Below, in pieces: positions 8,178-16,380 of a stretch of DNA of 40,297 nucleotides; the stretch's first letter is position 1; each line of letters begins with the position of its first letter. The notes below the pieces were generated by a model that did no database searches, was not told where the DNA came from, and worked only from the letters and a program-made list of their open reading frames with translations. This stretch comes from Rhodospirillaceae bacterium (GTDB lineage Bacteria > Pseudomonadota > Alphaproteobacteria > UBA7985), in NCBI GenBank assembly GCA_002700865.1, contig PAFB01000141.1, forward strand, positions 1 through 40,297, in the 5' to 3' direction. The position numbers were made by a program, and so were the translations under genes.

Positions 8178-8567
8178 ATGATTGGTTATCTTATGGTCGG
8201 TACAAACGACTTGGCTCGGTCCTTAAGCTTTTACGATGCTGTATTCGCGCCGCTTGGTTATCAGAAAGTCAAAACCAAGGAGCGTTACGTGGCCTATGGC
8301 AACCCTGAAACCGGCGGTCGTTCTGAGTTCTATGTCACCGGTCCCTTTGACAAAAAACCCGCAACGGCTGGAAACGGCACGATGGTCGCGCTGCCAGTGC
8401 CAACGCTTCAGATACTGCACGATATCTACGAGATCGCAGGAAACAGTGGTGGCCTTCAGGATGGCGCTCCCGGCCCCCGAGTGGCAAACAGCCCCACGCA
8501 CTACGCCTATGTCAGAGACCCGGAAGGTAACAAGCTGGCTTTCTACTGTGACGATCCAACGGCCTGA
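8178..8567 (+). CDS. VOC-superfamily (glyoxalase-like) protein
   Basis: A 129-residue single-module vicinal-oxygen-chelate protein. It opens with M-I-G-Y-L-M-V-G-T-N-D-L-A-R-S-L-S-F-Y, the usual first beta-alpha unit, and closes with H-Y-A-Y-V-R-D-P-E-G-N-K-L-A-F-Y-C, the typical last strand with D-P-E-G-N. Such proteins include glyoxalases, dioxygenase-like proteins and resistance proteins. The particular reaction cannot be named, and not all metal-ligand positions are obvious here. A clear AAGGAGAGGA ribosome site precedes the ATG. It is divergent from the alkylsulfatase and convergent with the LysR gene, and could be co-controlled through the repeat at 8018-8037. Confidence 0.85.
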   Translation: MIGYLMVGTNDLARSLSFYDAVFAPLGYQKVKTKERYVAYGNPETGGRSEFYVTGPFDKKPATAGNGTMVALPVPTLQILHDIYEIAGNSGGLQDGAPGPRVANSPTHYAYVRDPEGNKLAFYCDDPTA

Positions 8568-8671
8568 TCACTACCGCCGAACAAACAGGGCGGCACGAAG
8601 AAAAGCCGGGGGCGCGGTCTGAGTTGATCGCGTCCTGATAGGTCCCAAGGCGTCGCGACGGTGTTTCAGAG

Positions 8672-9589
8672 CTATCCTGCCTCATCCCCTTCCGTCAGCT
8701 CCTGCACCAAGAAATCAACCGCGACTTTGGTTTTCATCAGTCGGTATTTTGGCTGAAGGTAGAGGAGATAGGTGCCGGTTTCTTCGTTGCGGGACAAAGC
8801 CAATTTACTGTCTTCGAGGATGAGTATTTGCAGAAGTCCGCTGGCGACCTGCTCTTTGATCGCCCAGCCGGGAACGACCGCCAGCCCATTCCCAGCCTCC
8901 GCCTCGGCAACCAGCTCCTTACCGATGTTGCAGATGAACGTGGGATTGGTCTTGATTTCTGCCCATCCGCCGGCGGTCTTGGCTTGCCAGTAAACGATGC
9001 GGTCAGGGCCGCGGTAAAGGAGTGTTCGGTGGTTCTGGAGGTCGTCGAGACAGCGGGGATATCCATGCTTTGACAGATAAGCCGGAGCCGCGACCAGTAC
9101 GTATTGATTGCTGTTCAGCCGCCGCGCAATTGCCCGCTGCGGCGGACTTGCTGTGGCTCGAATGGCAATATCGATTTCATCACTGGTCAAATCCGTCACC
9201 TGATCGGTCAAATCCAGATCAACGACAAGCCCCGGGTAACGCTGCCGCATGCGACGCAGCGCCGGGACAAGCCGGTATTCGCCATACCCGGCAAGCGCTG
9301 AAATCCGAAGCGTCCCTGTTGGGGAATCCAGGTGATGTTTCACCAGTTCATTCGCATAGCGCAGATCATCGAGGGTCGGTCGAACCCGATCGAGGTAGAG
9401 TTGGCCTAGTTCAGTCAGGCGTACCACGCGGGTCGTTCGGCTGAGTAGAATCACGCCCAACTCCTCCTCCAAATCTTGCAGGCGGCGAGATACCGACGAA
9501 GCGGGTACACCCAGAGCCCGCGCAGCTTCGGCAAAGCTTCTCAGTTCGGCTACTTTGATGAAACAACTGATAGCGCGTAGCTGGTCCAT
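8672..9589 (-). CDS. LysR-family transcriptional regulator
   Basis: A 305-residue LysR regulator. The N-terminal HTH is plain: D-Q-L-R-A-I-S-C-F-I-K-V-A-E-L-R-S-F, then A-A-R-A-L-G-V-P-A-S-S-V-S-R-R-L-Q-D-L-E-E-E-L-G-V. A periplasmic-binding-like effector domain follows from about residue 90 (G-T-L-R-I-S-A). The start was placed at 9589 (M-D-Q-L-R-A-I), not 9640, since LysR proteins begin there and AGGA precedes it. It is divergent from the oxidoreductase pseudogene at 9717; in this arrangement the divergent gene is normally the target, so the regulator may have lost its purpose. It belongs to the subgroup in which the HTH is followed by S-R-T-T-R (YafC/DmlR-like). Confidence 0.88.
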   Translation of the reverse strand: MDQLRAISCFIKVAELRSFAEAARALGVPASSVSRRLQDLEEELGVILLSRTTRVVRLTELGQLYLDRVRPTLDDLRYANELVKHHLDSPTGTLRISALAGYGEYRLVPALRRMRQRYPGLVVDLDLTDQVTDLTSDEIDIAIRATASPPQRAIARRLNSNQYVLVAAPAYLSKHGYPRCLDDLQNHRTLLYRGPDRIVYWQAKTAGGWAEIKTNPTFICNIGKELVAEAEAGNGLAVVPGWAIKEQVASGLLQILILEDSKLALSRNEETGTYLLYLQPKYRLMKTKVAVDFLVQELTEGDEAG

Positions 9590-9615
9590 TGATCCTAATC
9601 TCCAAGGGATGATTA

Positions 9616-9630
9616 TTGCTGTTTTAGCAA
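9616..9630. promoter_or_regulatory. Candidate LysR box
   Basis: TTGCT-GTTTT-AGCAA is a 15-bp dyad containing the T-N11-A core typical of LysR recognition sites. It sits 27 bp upstream of the LysR start codon and 87 bp upstream of the divergent pseudogene start, the usual place for autoregulation. Call based on pattern and position only. Confidence 0.45.
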
Positions 9631-9716
9631 TTAACTTCACAAGAAACCGCTATGTTATCGCTCTTTTGCGCTCTTATATACAGAATATGCTAACAATTGA
9701 GACACTGGAAGACCTT

Positions 9717-10691
9717 ATGAAAGTCATCGAATACAACCGGATTGGTAATCCAGCCGACGTCCTTGAGATCAAGGAAGTACCCTCGCGTGCGCCGGCGGGC
9801 GGGTGAAGTTCGCGTGCAGGTTCTGGCGACCCCCATTCACCCGTCCAACTTGCTTCAGATTGCCGGTCTGTACGGCACCATGGCAACGTTTCCGTCGACC
9901 CCGGGTGCCGAAGGCGTCGGTGCGGTGGTGGAGATTGGTGAAGGTGTCAGTCATTTGCAGGCAGGCCAAAAGGTATTGCTGGCAGGTGTTGGCGGCACAT
10001 GGCGCGAAGAGATTACAGCACCGGCACAGGCTTTCATCCCTGTTCCCGATGGCGATCTGGACCAACTGTCCATGGCAGTCATCAACCCCATGACCGCTCA
10101 TTTACTTCTCACCGCAATAACAGACCTGAAAGAGGGCGATTGGATCATCCAGAGTGCGGCGAATTCAGCGGTTGGCGAATACCTGATTCAATTGGCGGCG
10201 CAGAGGGGCATCAATACGATCAACGCGGTGCGACGCGAAAGCTGGCCCCTGAGCTTAAGTCACTGGGTGCAACTGTTGTTCTGGTCGATGGGCCCAATCT
10301 GGTTGACGAGGCGCAAGCGGCGACCGGCGGCGCTGACATTGTTTACGGCATTGACAGCGTGGGTGGAGAAACCTTTTCCCGGATGTTACAAACCCTGTGC
10401 TTCGGCGGAACCCTTGCTTCCTATGGCTTGCTGTCAATGCAGCAACCTTCACTGGATCTGTCCAAAGTCATTTTCAACGATATTCGTGTCAAAGGCTTTT
10501 GATTGGCCAAATGGTTTGAAACCGCTTCTCCCGAAGACAAACAAACAGCGTTTGGCACGATCATCCCGCTCATCGCAGGCGGCAGCATCAAATCGACCAT
10601 CGACGCCCGCTTCAAGCTTGAAGACATCGCCAAAGCGGTGACTCGGGCAGGAGAGTCAGGACGCGGCGGCAAAGTGCTTTTGACGCCTTGA
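9717..10691 (+). pseudogene. Broken MDR-family (zinc-type alcohol dehydrogenase / quinone reductase-like) oxidoreductase
   Basis: The sequence encodes a full-length MDR oxidoreductase in pieces. It starts at 9717 with M-K-V-I-E-Y-N-R-I-G-N-P. Near 9800-9807 an extra G in a G-rich run shifts the frame: S-R-A-P-A-G-G is followed by stop, while G-E-V-R-V-Q-V-L continues in the next frame. Near 10242 one base is missing before T-G-G and the frame shifts again, from A-V-R-R-E-S to L-A-P-E-L-K-S-L-G-A-T-V. At 10500-10502 a TGA replaces what was probably TGG (K-G-F-[W]-L-A-K-W-F-E). The last part runs to G-G-K-V-L-L-T-P at 10691. The substrate loop and Rossmann half remain recognisable, so decay seems recent. 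Three lesions in one gene among intact neighbours argue against sequencing error. Confidence 0.85.
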
Positions 10692-10702
10692 TTGACGTCA
10701 AG

Positions 10703-10736
10703 GCCGGGCGGTGCGCCCTTCACAGCGCCGCCCGGC
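10703..10736. terminator. GC-rich hairpin between convergent genes
   Basis: GCCGGGCGG at 10703-10711 pairs perfectly with CCGCCCGGC at 10728-10736 around a 16-base loop, directly after the pseudogene and before the 3' end of the convergent Gfo/Idh/MocA gene. No T-run follows on either strand, so strength as a terminator is uncertain. Confidence 0.45.
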
Positions 10737-10767
10737 AGACCGCGACTTGAGCGCGTACGCCGCGCGG

Positions 10768-11736
10768 TCAGGCCACCATTTCTTCAATCAGTTTCTGGAT
10801 GGCGAGAGCATCATTGAAGGATGCGAGCCTCTGCTGACGGGTATCAAATTGGACCGCCAACTGATCCAACTGTCCGTGATAGGCAGCGATTGGCAAGTGC
10901 TGGTTTGCGTCCAGAACCGTTTCAGTGCCCGCTGTACTTTCAAGGATCAGATTGTACCAGTTATCGAACCTCAGACACCCTTTGCTGCCCAGAATTCTAT
11001 AGCTCGCCGTGTCATGCCGCTCGCCCCCGACGACACCCGAAACCGTCACTCGACCCAAGGCCGTATCCCAAATTGCCAGCATGACGGTTTCTGAGCCTTC
11101 CTGCGGCGGCTCAAATCGCGCTAAAACCGGACCGCTCAGGCTTGGCATTCCCAGTAAGAGCAGCGTCAAATAGGCGTGGTGCGAGATCATTTCTCGGGTG
11201 AAACCGCCTTCGGCCCGTGTTGATAACCAGTGCGCATGGGCTTGAAATGCGCGCGGCCAGCGGCTCAAACGTACATCGAGTTCGGCTCCCACAATGTCAC
11301 CGATGGTGCCTTCATCAATCAGCTGTTTGGCGCGGAGCGCGGCGGGCGCGCCGGAATAGACAAAATTGACAGCCTGCTCCAAGCCACTGGCGTTCATTTC
11401 TCGGGTGAGCCCTGTACTGTCTTCGATATCGACCCCAAGGGGCTTTTCACAGAAGATCCTCCACCCTTTCGCAATGCCGTGACGGACATACTCAGCGTGC
11501 GATTTTGGCGGTGTGCTGACGTACAGGACGTCGATGTCATCTCGGGAAAGCACAGCCTCAAAATCGTTGGTGCTGCTGATGTCAGGTGCCTGTTCACGGA
11601 ACGCTGATAGTGCAGATGCCGACGCATCAAACCCGATGACGGGCTCAAAGCGATCGTGGTTTTGCATGGTCCCGATCATGCGGGTTCCAACGGCACCTAG
11701 GCCAACAACGGCCACTCTATAGGTCTTTTGATTCAT
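10768..11736 (-). CDS. Gfo/Idh/MocA-family NAD(P)-dependent oxidoreductase
   Basis: A 322-residue enzyme with the family's N-terminal Rossmann domain (V-A-V-V-G-L-G-A-V-G-T-R-M, residues 8-20), the substrate-loop motif F-C-E-K-P-L-G-V carrying the catalytic Lys (about 95), and a C-terminal alpha/beta domain from about 125. Members oxidise or reduce hydroxyl groups of sugars, inositols and related polyols. A His near the middle (E-M-I-S-H-H-A-Y) is in the place of the usual catalytic D/H-x-x-x-H. The gene follows the M50-like gene by 66 bp on the same strand and lies near a ROK sugar regulator, consistent with a carbohydrate substrate that cannot be named. Confidence 0.87.
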   Translation of the reverse strand: MNQKTYRVAVVGLGAVGTRMIGTMQNHDRFEPVIGFDASASALSAFREQAPDISSTNDFEAVLSRDDIDVLYVSTPPKSHAEYVRHGIAKGWRIFCEKPLGVDIEDSTGLTREMNASGLEQAVNFVYSGAPAALRAKQLIDEGTIGDIVGAELDVRLSRWPRAFQAHAHWLSTRAEGGFTREMISHHAYLTLLLLGMPSLSGPVLARFEPPQEGSETVMLAIWDTALGRVTVSGVVGGERHDTASYRILGSKGCLRFDNWYNLILESTAGTETVLDANQHLPIAAYHGQLDQLAVQFDTRQQRLASFNDALAIQKLIEEMVA

Positions 11737-11802
11737 CGTTCCCCTGCCTTTGGCCCGCTTGATTAGAGCAGCTGAGCCGAATGTATGCCCTGATCACGGT
11801 GT

Positions 11803-12585
11803 TCAGAGGGTCTGTGCCTTGAACCACCGTTTTCGGCGATCACGGACCTCAAGCCAAAAAACCACACCAACACATAGGGCTGTCCACGCCAACCAGCTTG
11901 CTACCCAGACGGCCTCTGGCACGCCAGTCAATACGGCCAGACCTGCGGCGTCTGAGTACTCGCCAAAACCAAAGAGGTAGGAAACTGAGCGCAGTCCACC
12001 GGTAATCATCGTTGCCGCTACGATCCGCTGCACCCAGTCTACGGGAATGTATCGTTTGAGCACCGTTGCACAGATCAGCGCGAGCATGAGCAGGCTCAGA
12101 ACAAGGATGGCCCCGATAGACAGGGTTGTTGCGGGGTCTGCCTTGGGCAACAATAACAAGGCAAGGGTCAAGACGATGGCAACGGCAAGCAAGGTGCCTT
12201 GCGTTTCCAACCCGCGGTCATTGGCTTCCCAATAAAGGAAGGCACCAACCAAAGGCGGCATGGCATAGCCAACCCAGCCGATGGGAAAGGCCGCGCTGTT
12301 GAGCATATATGACACGCTGCCGCCGCCATCCCAGTAAAGGTTGAACTCCAGAATTTCGCTTGTGCTGGCCAAGACAACCAAGGCATGGCCGAACTCGTGG
12401 AAAAAGGTGTCGAACCATTCAAACCAAATGCTGATTGGGATCAGCACCAGCCCGAGCGGGCCCAGCATCCCGCTGAACTGGATCAAGATCAGGCTCACAA
12501 GCGCAGCAATCGCCATTTCCCTTGCGACTTTTCGGCGAAAGGCGGGAGGCTGGGGCGGGTTGGATGGCGTTTCTGAATCAGACAT
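11803..12585 (-). CDS. M50-like membrane zinc metalloprotease homologue
   Basis: A 260-residue polytopic membrane protein with about seven hydrophobic helices. The zinc-binding H-E-F-G-H-A (His63, Glu64, His67) lies at the end of the second hydrophobic segment, as in M50B/SpoIVFB-like intramembrane or peri-membrane proteases. The N-terminal 15 residues are Pro-rich and cytoplasmic, and the C-terminus is basic. I cannot identify with confidence the third zinc ligand, normally an Asp in a later helix, so catalytic competence is unproven. Genes of this group are often annotated only as M50 family metallopeptidase. It is divergent from the ROK gene across 226 bp and may be co-transcribed with the downstream oxidoreductase gene. 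Confidence 0.75.
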   Translation of the reverse strand: MSDSETPSNPPQPPAFRRKVAREMAIAALVSLILIQFSGMLGPLGLVLIPISIWFEWFDTFFHEFGHALVVLASTSEILEFNLYWDGGGSVSYMLNSAAFPIGWVGYAMPPLVGAFLYWEANDRGLETQGTLLAVAIVLTLALLLLPKADPATTLSIGAILVLSLLMLALICATVLKRYIPVDWVQRIVAATMITGGLRSVSYLFGFGEYSDAAGLAVLTGVPEAVWVASWLAWTALCVGVVFWLEVRDRRKRWFKAQTL

Positions 12586-12811
12586 AAGTCAACCATTCTG
12601 CATATTGCGTGCGGGGCAGCATAATTATGTCTTTTGCATTAATCCATATCACGCCGATAGGCGCTGAAAGCCAAATCCGCTCAAAGCGCCCTGCCAGACC
12701 GACTGCTTATTCTCGATTTCGACCGTAAACTTTGAAGTCTTACTGGACAGCACACGGGCAGTCCTGTTTTTTCATGGCGTTAATTCGGGGCTGTCAGGGA
12801 GGCGGAGCGGC

Positions 12812-14020
12812 GTGACTCGGACGCGAACAACGAGCTTGGCAACGCACGTCCTGCGCTCAAACAACAGATTTGCGGTGCTGAGTTGCCTGCGAGCCAACGG
12901 GCCCCTGTCTCGTGCAGCCTTGGCCGAGGCCCTTCAACTGAGCGCGCCTACCCTCACCAACATCACCAACCAGCTCATTGAAGAAGGGGCTTTAGAGGTC
13001 GCTACTGAGCAACCGGCCAGCAATACCGGTTACGGTCGACCGAGGGTCAATTTGCAACTTTCTGGACAGCATTCCTACGTTGCAACCTGCATAATGACCT
13101 TCAATGGCGTGGTGGTCGAAGTGATCAATTTTGCAGGGGAGGCGGTGAGTCAGACATCCTCCGCCCAAGTCATCCAGAACCTGGACGGGCACCATCTGTC
13201 CAAGCTGGTGCAGGATTTGGTCGCCCAAGCCGCTCACGCCTCAGACGTTGCAATCGAAAAGCTCTGCATTTCTATCCAGGGCGTAACCACCGCCGAACAC
13301 AGCGAGATATTGTGGTCTCCGGTTGTTTTCGATGATGCCCTGAACTTCCCACAACTCATTGAACAAGAGATGGGAATCCCGGTTTTTGTCGCGAACGATG
13401 CTGCGATGATGGCTCAGGGAATCCACGCCCGAAATGGTTTTGCCGAAAATAGCTTTGCTGCCGTGCTGATGTCCTACGGGATTGGCCTGGGTCTTTATCG
13501 TGAGGGAACAGCCTTTGTCGGCAACAGTTCCAGTGCCGCGGAAATGGGTCATTTGCCTTACATCGCCGGAGGCGCGAAGTGCCGGTGCGGTAAGCAAGGC
13601 TGCATCGAGGCTTACGCCAGCGACTACGCTATTCTCCGGCGCTCACAGGGATTGCCCACCAGCGAGTTGATCGCAGACCGCGTCAGCAACGATGACATCA
13701 CGGCAATCTATCAGCGCGCCGAAGCCGGGGATCAAGCGGCAAAAGCTGCTGTGCTGGACGCTGCAAAGGCGCTTGGTTTTGCCCTGGCCTCGCTGTTTTC
13801 CATCTTCGATGCTTTCCCCGTGGTCTTTGTTGGCCCTGCTGCGCGGTTACTGCCGCTGATGGAACCGCAACTGCGGCTCAGCCTTCGCGAAAACTTCAGG
13901 ATCAACCGGCGGGTTGATGTCAGCTTTACAGTGCTGGAGGACGATCAGGCGTTATCGCTGGCGGGCACAAAAGCCTACGCGCTGACGAAAGTTGACCGCC
14001 AGTTGGCGGACCAACGCTAA
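12812..14020 (+). CDS. ROK-family transcriptional repressor (NagC/XylR-like)
   Basis: A 402-residue protein with an N-terminal winged helix (about 10-75: R-S-N-N-R-F-A-V-L-S-C-L, then L-S-R-A-A-L-A-E-A-L-Q-L-S-A-P-T-L-T-N) and a C-terminal sugar-kinase-like ROK domain. The ROK zinc motif C-R-C-G-K-Q-G-C-I-E-A-Y is near residue 256, with E-M-G-H-L-P just before it for sugar binding. It starts with GTG at 12812 behind GGGAGGCGGAG. ROK repressors sense sugars or sugar phosphates and control uptake and catabolic operons. Its target could be the divergent M50/Gfo unit or a distant operon; no matching operator pair was recognised. The 3' end is only 25 bp from the convergent DUF3179 gene. Confidence 0.88.
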   Translation: MTRTRTTSLATHVLRSNNRFAVLSCLRANGPLSRAALAEALQLSAPTLTNITNQLIEEGALEVATEQPASNTGYGRPRVNLQLSGQHSYVATCIMTFNGVVVEVINFAGEAVSQTSSAQVIQNLDGHHLSKLVQDLVAQAAHASDVAIEKLCISIQGVTTAEHSEILWSPVVFDDALNFPQLIEQEMGIPVFVANDAAMMAQGIHARNGFAENSFAAVLMSYGIGLGLYREGTAFVGNSSSAAEMGHLPYIAGGAKCRCGKQGCIEAYASDYAILRRSQGLPTSELIADRVSNDDITAIYQRAEAGDQAAKAAVLDAAKALGFALASLFSIFDAFPVVFVGPAARLLPLMEPQLRLSLRENFRINRRVDVSFTVLEDDQALSLAGTKAYALTKVDRQLADQR

Positions 14021-14045
14021 CGACGCCAAGACGCGACGACGCCAA

Positions 14046-15218
14046 TCAGAACTCGTAAAACGTGGTATTGCCGTGAAAGGTAATCCAACTGCGGACGAAT
14101 TGCTGATAGCTTTGCACCAAAGTCAGCTGCTGCCCCTTAAGTGCGCCCTCTGTGCACTGGCCGAAATGGTTCCACATGGACCCTGTTCCGAGGTCACGAA
14201 TACCCGCTTCAGTGCGCTCGAATTCCAGAATTTCAGCGCCATGCCTGCGGTCGTACACAAACCCGGACGTCTGGTCAGGGTCGACCAGAACGAGCAGGGC
14301 ATGGTCTCCGACTTGATCCTGCACGAGACCCCTTCCCTGCAACTGGGACCAGTCGTAGGCGCGGGCGTGCTCGCCCAAGTCGACGCCAATGACCAAAGGC
14401 GGCGAACCGACCATGTGCCAGGCGGGTTTGCTGGCCTCGTAGTTGAGCAGCTTGCCGAAGAACTCGTATCGGTGCGTGAAGGTCGGGTCATACTGCAAGA
14501 CCAGCGACTCAGGGTACTTTGTCAGCCAATTACCCAAGGTCATCTGCTCACAGGGGTAATCCTCAAGAACGCGTCCCTTCAGCGGTCCTTTTGCGGCCTC
14601 ACCGGTCTCCTGCCGCCACCAGGTACCGGTTTCACTGTCCCGGAAGGTGGCATTGAAGGAAACCGCGCCAACCAGTGTCAGCGTCAGCGGTCGGCCATCA
14701 ACCACGGTGTCATAAACCCGGCCACTCTGGCACAGGCCACAGTACGTGATCCACAGCGGCTTGTTGCCGACGGTATCGGGGATTTGGTGGTGCCAGTAGA
14801 CCATATTTGCCGGGAAGGCCTTGGCCTCGCCGTCAACGACAACCCCAATGATTTGCAGCCCAAGATCGACCTTGTTTTCAGCAGCGCCAACGAAGGTTTT
14901 CTGCGTGATCAGCGGAAACTTGATCCGGCCAACCCACCAACGATTGAACAACCAATAGACCCCCAACCAGAGCGCCAGCAGTGGCACAGCCCAGAGAACC
15001 ATGCTCAGGCGATCCGCCGCTGGGACCAGCAGCGCAGAACCAGCGATGGCCAGTCCGGCCACCACGCGCATCGCGCCAATGGTGGACCACATGAAGTAGG
15101 CGAGATCCATCTGCCAGGAAAAACGCTGCAGGACGGGCGGCGTGCCGTTGGCGCTGAGGCCCTTGATCAACTCCAAGGCAGCGATAAGCAATAGCAGGAC
15201 GACAAATACGGTAAGCAC
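14046..15218 (-). CDS. DUF3179-domain integral membrane protein (copy 2)
   Basis: A 390-residue paralog of the protein at 3285-4460, with the same layout of three N-terminal membrane helices and a DUF3179 domain. Blocks are shared almost word for word: K-G-L-S-A-N-G-T-P-P, I-T-Y-C-G-L-C-Q-S-G-R-V-Y-D (Cys160, Cys163), W-W-R-Q-E-T-G-E-A-A-K-G, E-Q-M-T-L-G-N-W-L and Y-E-A-S-K-P-A-W-H-M. It starts with GTG behind AGGAAAC. It is last in the minus-strand series thiolase, DUF35, acyl-CoA synthetase, GntR, nucleoside hydrolase, with 63 bp to the latter, so probably co-transcribed. Function unknown; its repeated placement beside a regulator and catabolic enzymes is notable. Confidence 0.87.
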   Translation of the reverse strand: MLTVFVVLLLLIAALELIKGLSANGTPPVLQRFSWQMDLAYFMWSTIGAMRVVAGLAIAGSALLVPAADRLSMVLWAVPLLALWLGVYWLFNRWWVGRIKFPLITQKTFVGAAENKVDLGLQIIGVVVDGEAKAFPANMVYWHHQIPDTVGNKPLWITYCGLCQSGRVYDTVVDGRPLTLTLVGAVSFNATFRDSETGTWWRQETGEAAKGPLKGRVLEDYPCEQMTLGNWLTKYPESLVLQYDPTFTHRYEFFGKLLNYEASKPAWHMVGSPPLVIGVDLGEHARAYDWSQLQGRGLVQDQVGDHALLVLVDPDQTSGFVYDRRHGAEILEFERTEAGIRDLGTGSMWNHFGQCTEGALKGQQLTLVQSYQQFVRSWITFHGNTTFYEF

Positions 15219-15281
15219 TGTTGTTTCCTAGATGGTCTGGTCAAAAATCAGGATCGCAGCACCCAAGCAACGACAGTGCGA

Positions 15282-16379
15282 TCACGGACTCCGGTAGGCC
15301 TGCCCCAACTTGTTCCATAAATCGAGGAAGATTTCATCCCGCTGCACATCATAAGCTTCCCGCATCGGATGCCGGTCATCGCTTTTCGCCCAGAACAGGT
15401 CGTCCGTCAGCTTCGGCGACGTGGTCATGAAGGTGGCAACCCAGCTTGGGTTGATCAGCCAGGCGATGTTAATGATGTCCCAGATGACCCAAGTCCGCTT
15501 CTCCCTGTTGGTTATCGCGAACATGTCGTGCAGCGGATTGTGCGTGAACAGGTGAAACAGGTAGTCAGCAACGTCGCTTTGTCCCTTCACGTAATCCCGC
15601 ATTTCAGCGAACGAAATCTTGAGCTGCGCACCCACGTGATAACCGGGCAGGTAAACGTGGGGTACGCCGCAGTCGAACAGCAGCCGCGATGCGTGGACAT
15701 CTTGAACCAGATTGAGCGAAGGTCGATTGTTGTGCGGTGCGTGAGACGGGAAGGATGAGGTCCAAATCACCACAATATTCTCTCGGATATCAGGCGCTTT
15801 GAGGATGGCCGAAGCGATGTTGGTGACGCAGCCCATAGCCGCGATGTACAGCGACTGGTCGGTCTTTCGGGCGAGCTCGATAATGGTGTCAACAGCCTCG
15901 GATTCGACGATGTCGGTTTCATGGGCCATGTACCGGGTCGCCCCGCGGAATACCCGGCCCGCATGAGGTTCCTTCATCTTGTCGAAGATCGTGATGATTT
16001 CCTGATAACTCAGCTCCATACCTTCATCGGGCAAGGTGAAGTTTAGGTCTGCCGCCCGCCGTCCCTGTGCGTGCAGGCGCTCGATCCAGCCTTGGAACCC
16101 GCCCACCAAATATTCTGAATAAGCCTTGCCGCTCTCAATCGCTTGTTCGGCGGCGAGCAGGCCGGGCTTATGATGAGCGAAGGAAAACGGCTCGGCTGTC
16201 ACGGCCTCCACCGTCATATGGTCGGGCGAAAGCAATGCCCAGGCTACGGCGTATTGGTCATCAATCTCGTTCGCCGTGTCAGTATCAATAAGCAAACGCA
16301 CCGGCTGGTCTGTCGGCAGTTTCAGGCGTTCTTCGATCAGAGCTTTGGATAGGGGTTCAAAGCCTTGTTGGGCGGACAT
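15282..16379 (-). CDS. Nucleoside hydrolase (IunH superfamily)
   Basis: A 365-residue protein of the inosine-uridine nucleoside hydrolase fold. The Ca-binding signature D-T-D-T-A-N-E-I-D-D (about residues 30-39) is intact. A-M-G-C-V-T-N-I-A-S-A-I, V-I-W-T-S-S, S-L-N-L-V-Q-D-V-H-A-S and a late W-D-I-I-N-I-A-W (in place of the usual H-D) follow in family order. It would cleave an N- or other ribosyl-type glycosidic bond; the departures around the late Asp motif leave the real substrate open. The start at 16379 (M-S-A-Q-Q-G) has a GGAG site lying inside the end of the GntR gene, whose TAG is two bases upstream, so the two are translationally coupled. A longer frame to 16436 is unlikely. Confidence 0.82.
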   Translation of the reverse strand: MSAQQGFEPLSKALIEERLKLPTDQPVRLLIDTDTANEIDDQYAVAWALLSPDHMTVEAVTAEPFSFAHHKPGLLAAEQAIESGKAYSEYLVGGFQGWIERLHAQGRRAADLNFTLPDEGMELSYQEIITIFDKMKEPHAGRVFRGATRYMAHETDIVESEAVDTIIELARKTDQSLYIAAMGCVTNIASAILKAPDIRENIVVIWTSSFPSHAPHNNRPSLNLVQDVHASRLLFDCGVPHVYLPGYHVGAQLKISFAEMRDYVKGQSDVADYLFHLFTHNPLHDMFAITNREKRTWVIWDIINIAWLINPSWVATFMTTSPKLTDDLFWAKSDDRHPMREAYDVQRDEIFLDLWNKLGQAYRSP

Positions 16380-16380
16380 A

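Noticed and set aside
10692..10701. TTGACGTCAA palindrome as an operator
   Set aside because: It is downstream of the pseudogene between convergent genes, where an operator has no obvious target.
12303..12313. GCATATATGAC as a third MarR site
   Set aside because: It lies inside the M50-like coding sequence and lacks the two-arm TATATG-N6-CATATA architecture.
12745..12772. Terminator-like hairpin with T-run upstream of the ROK gene
   Set aside because: The stem is 7 bp with an internal mismatch; too weak to list.
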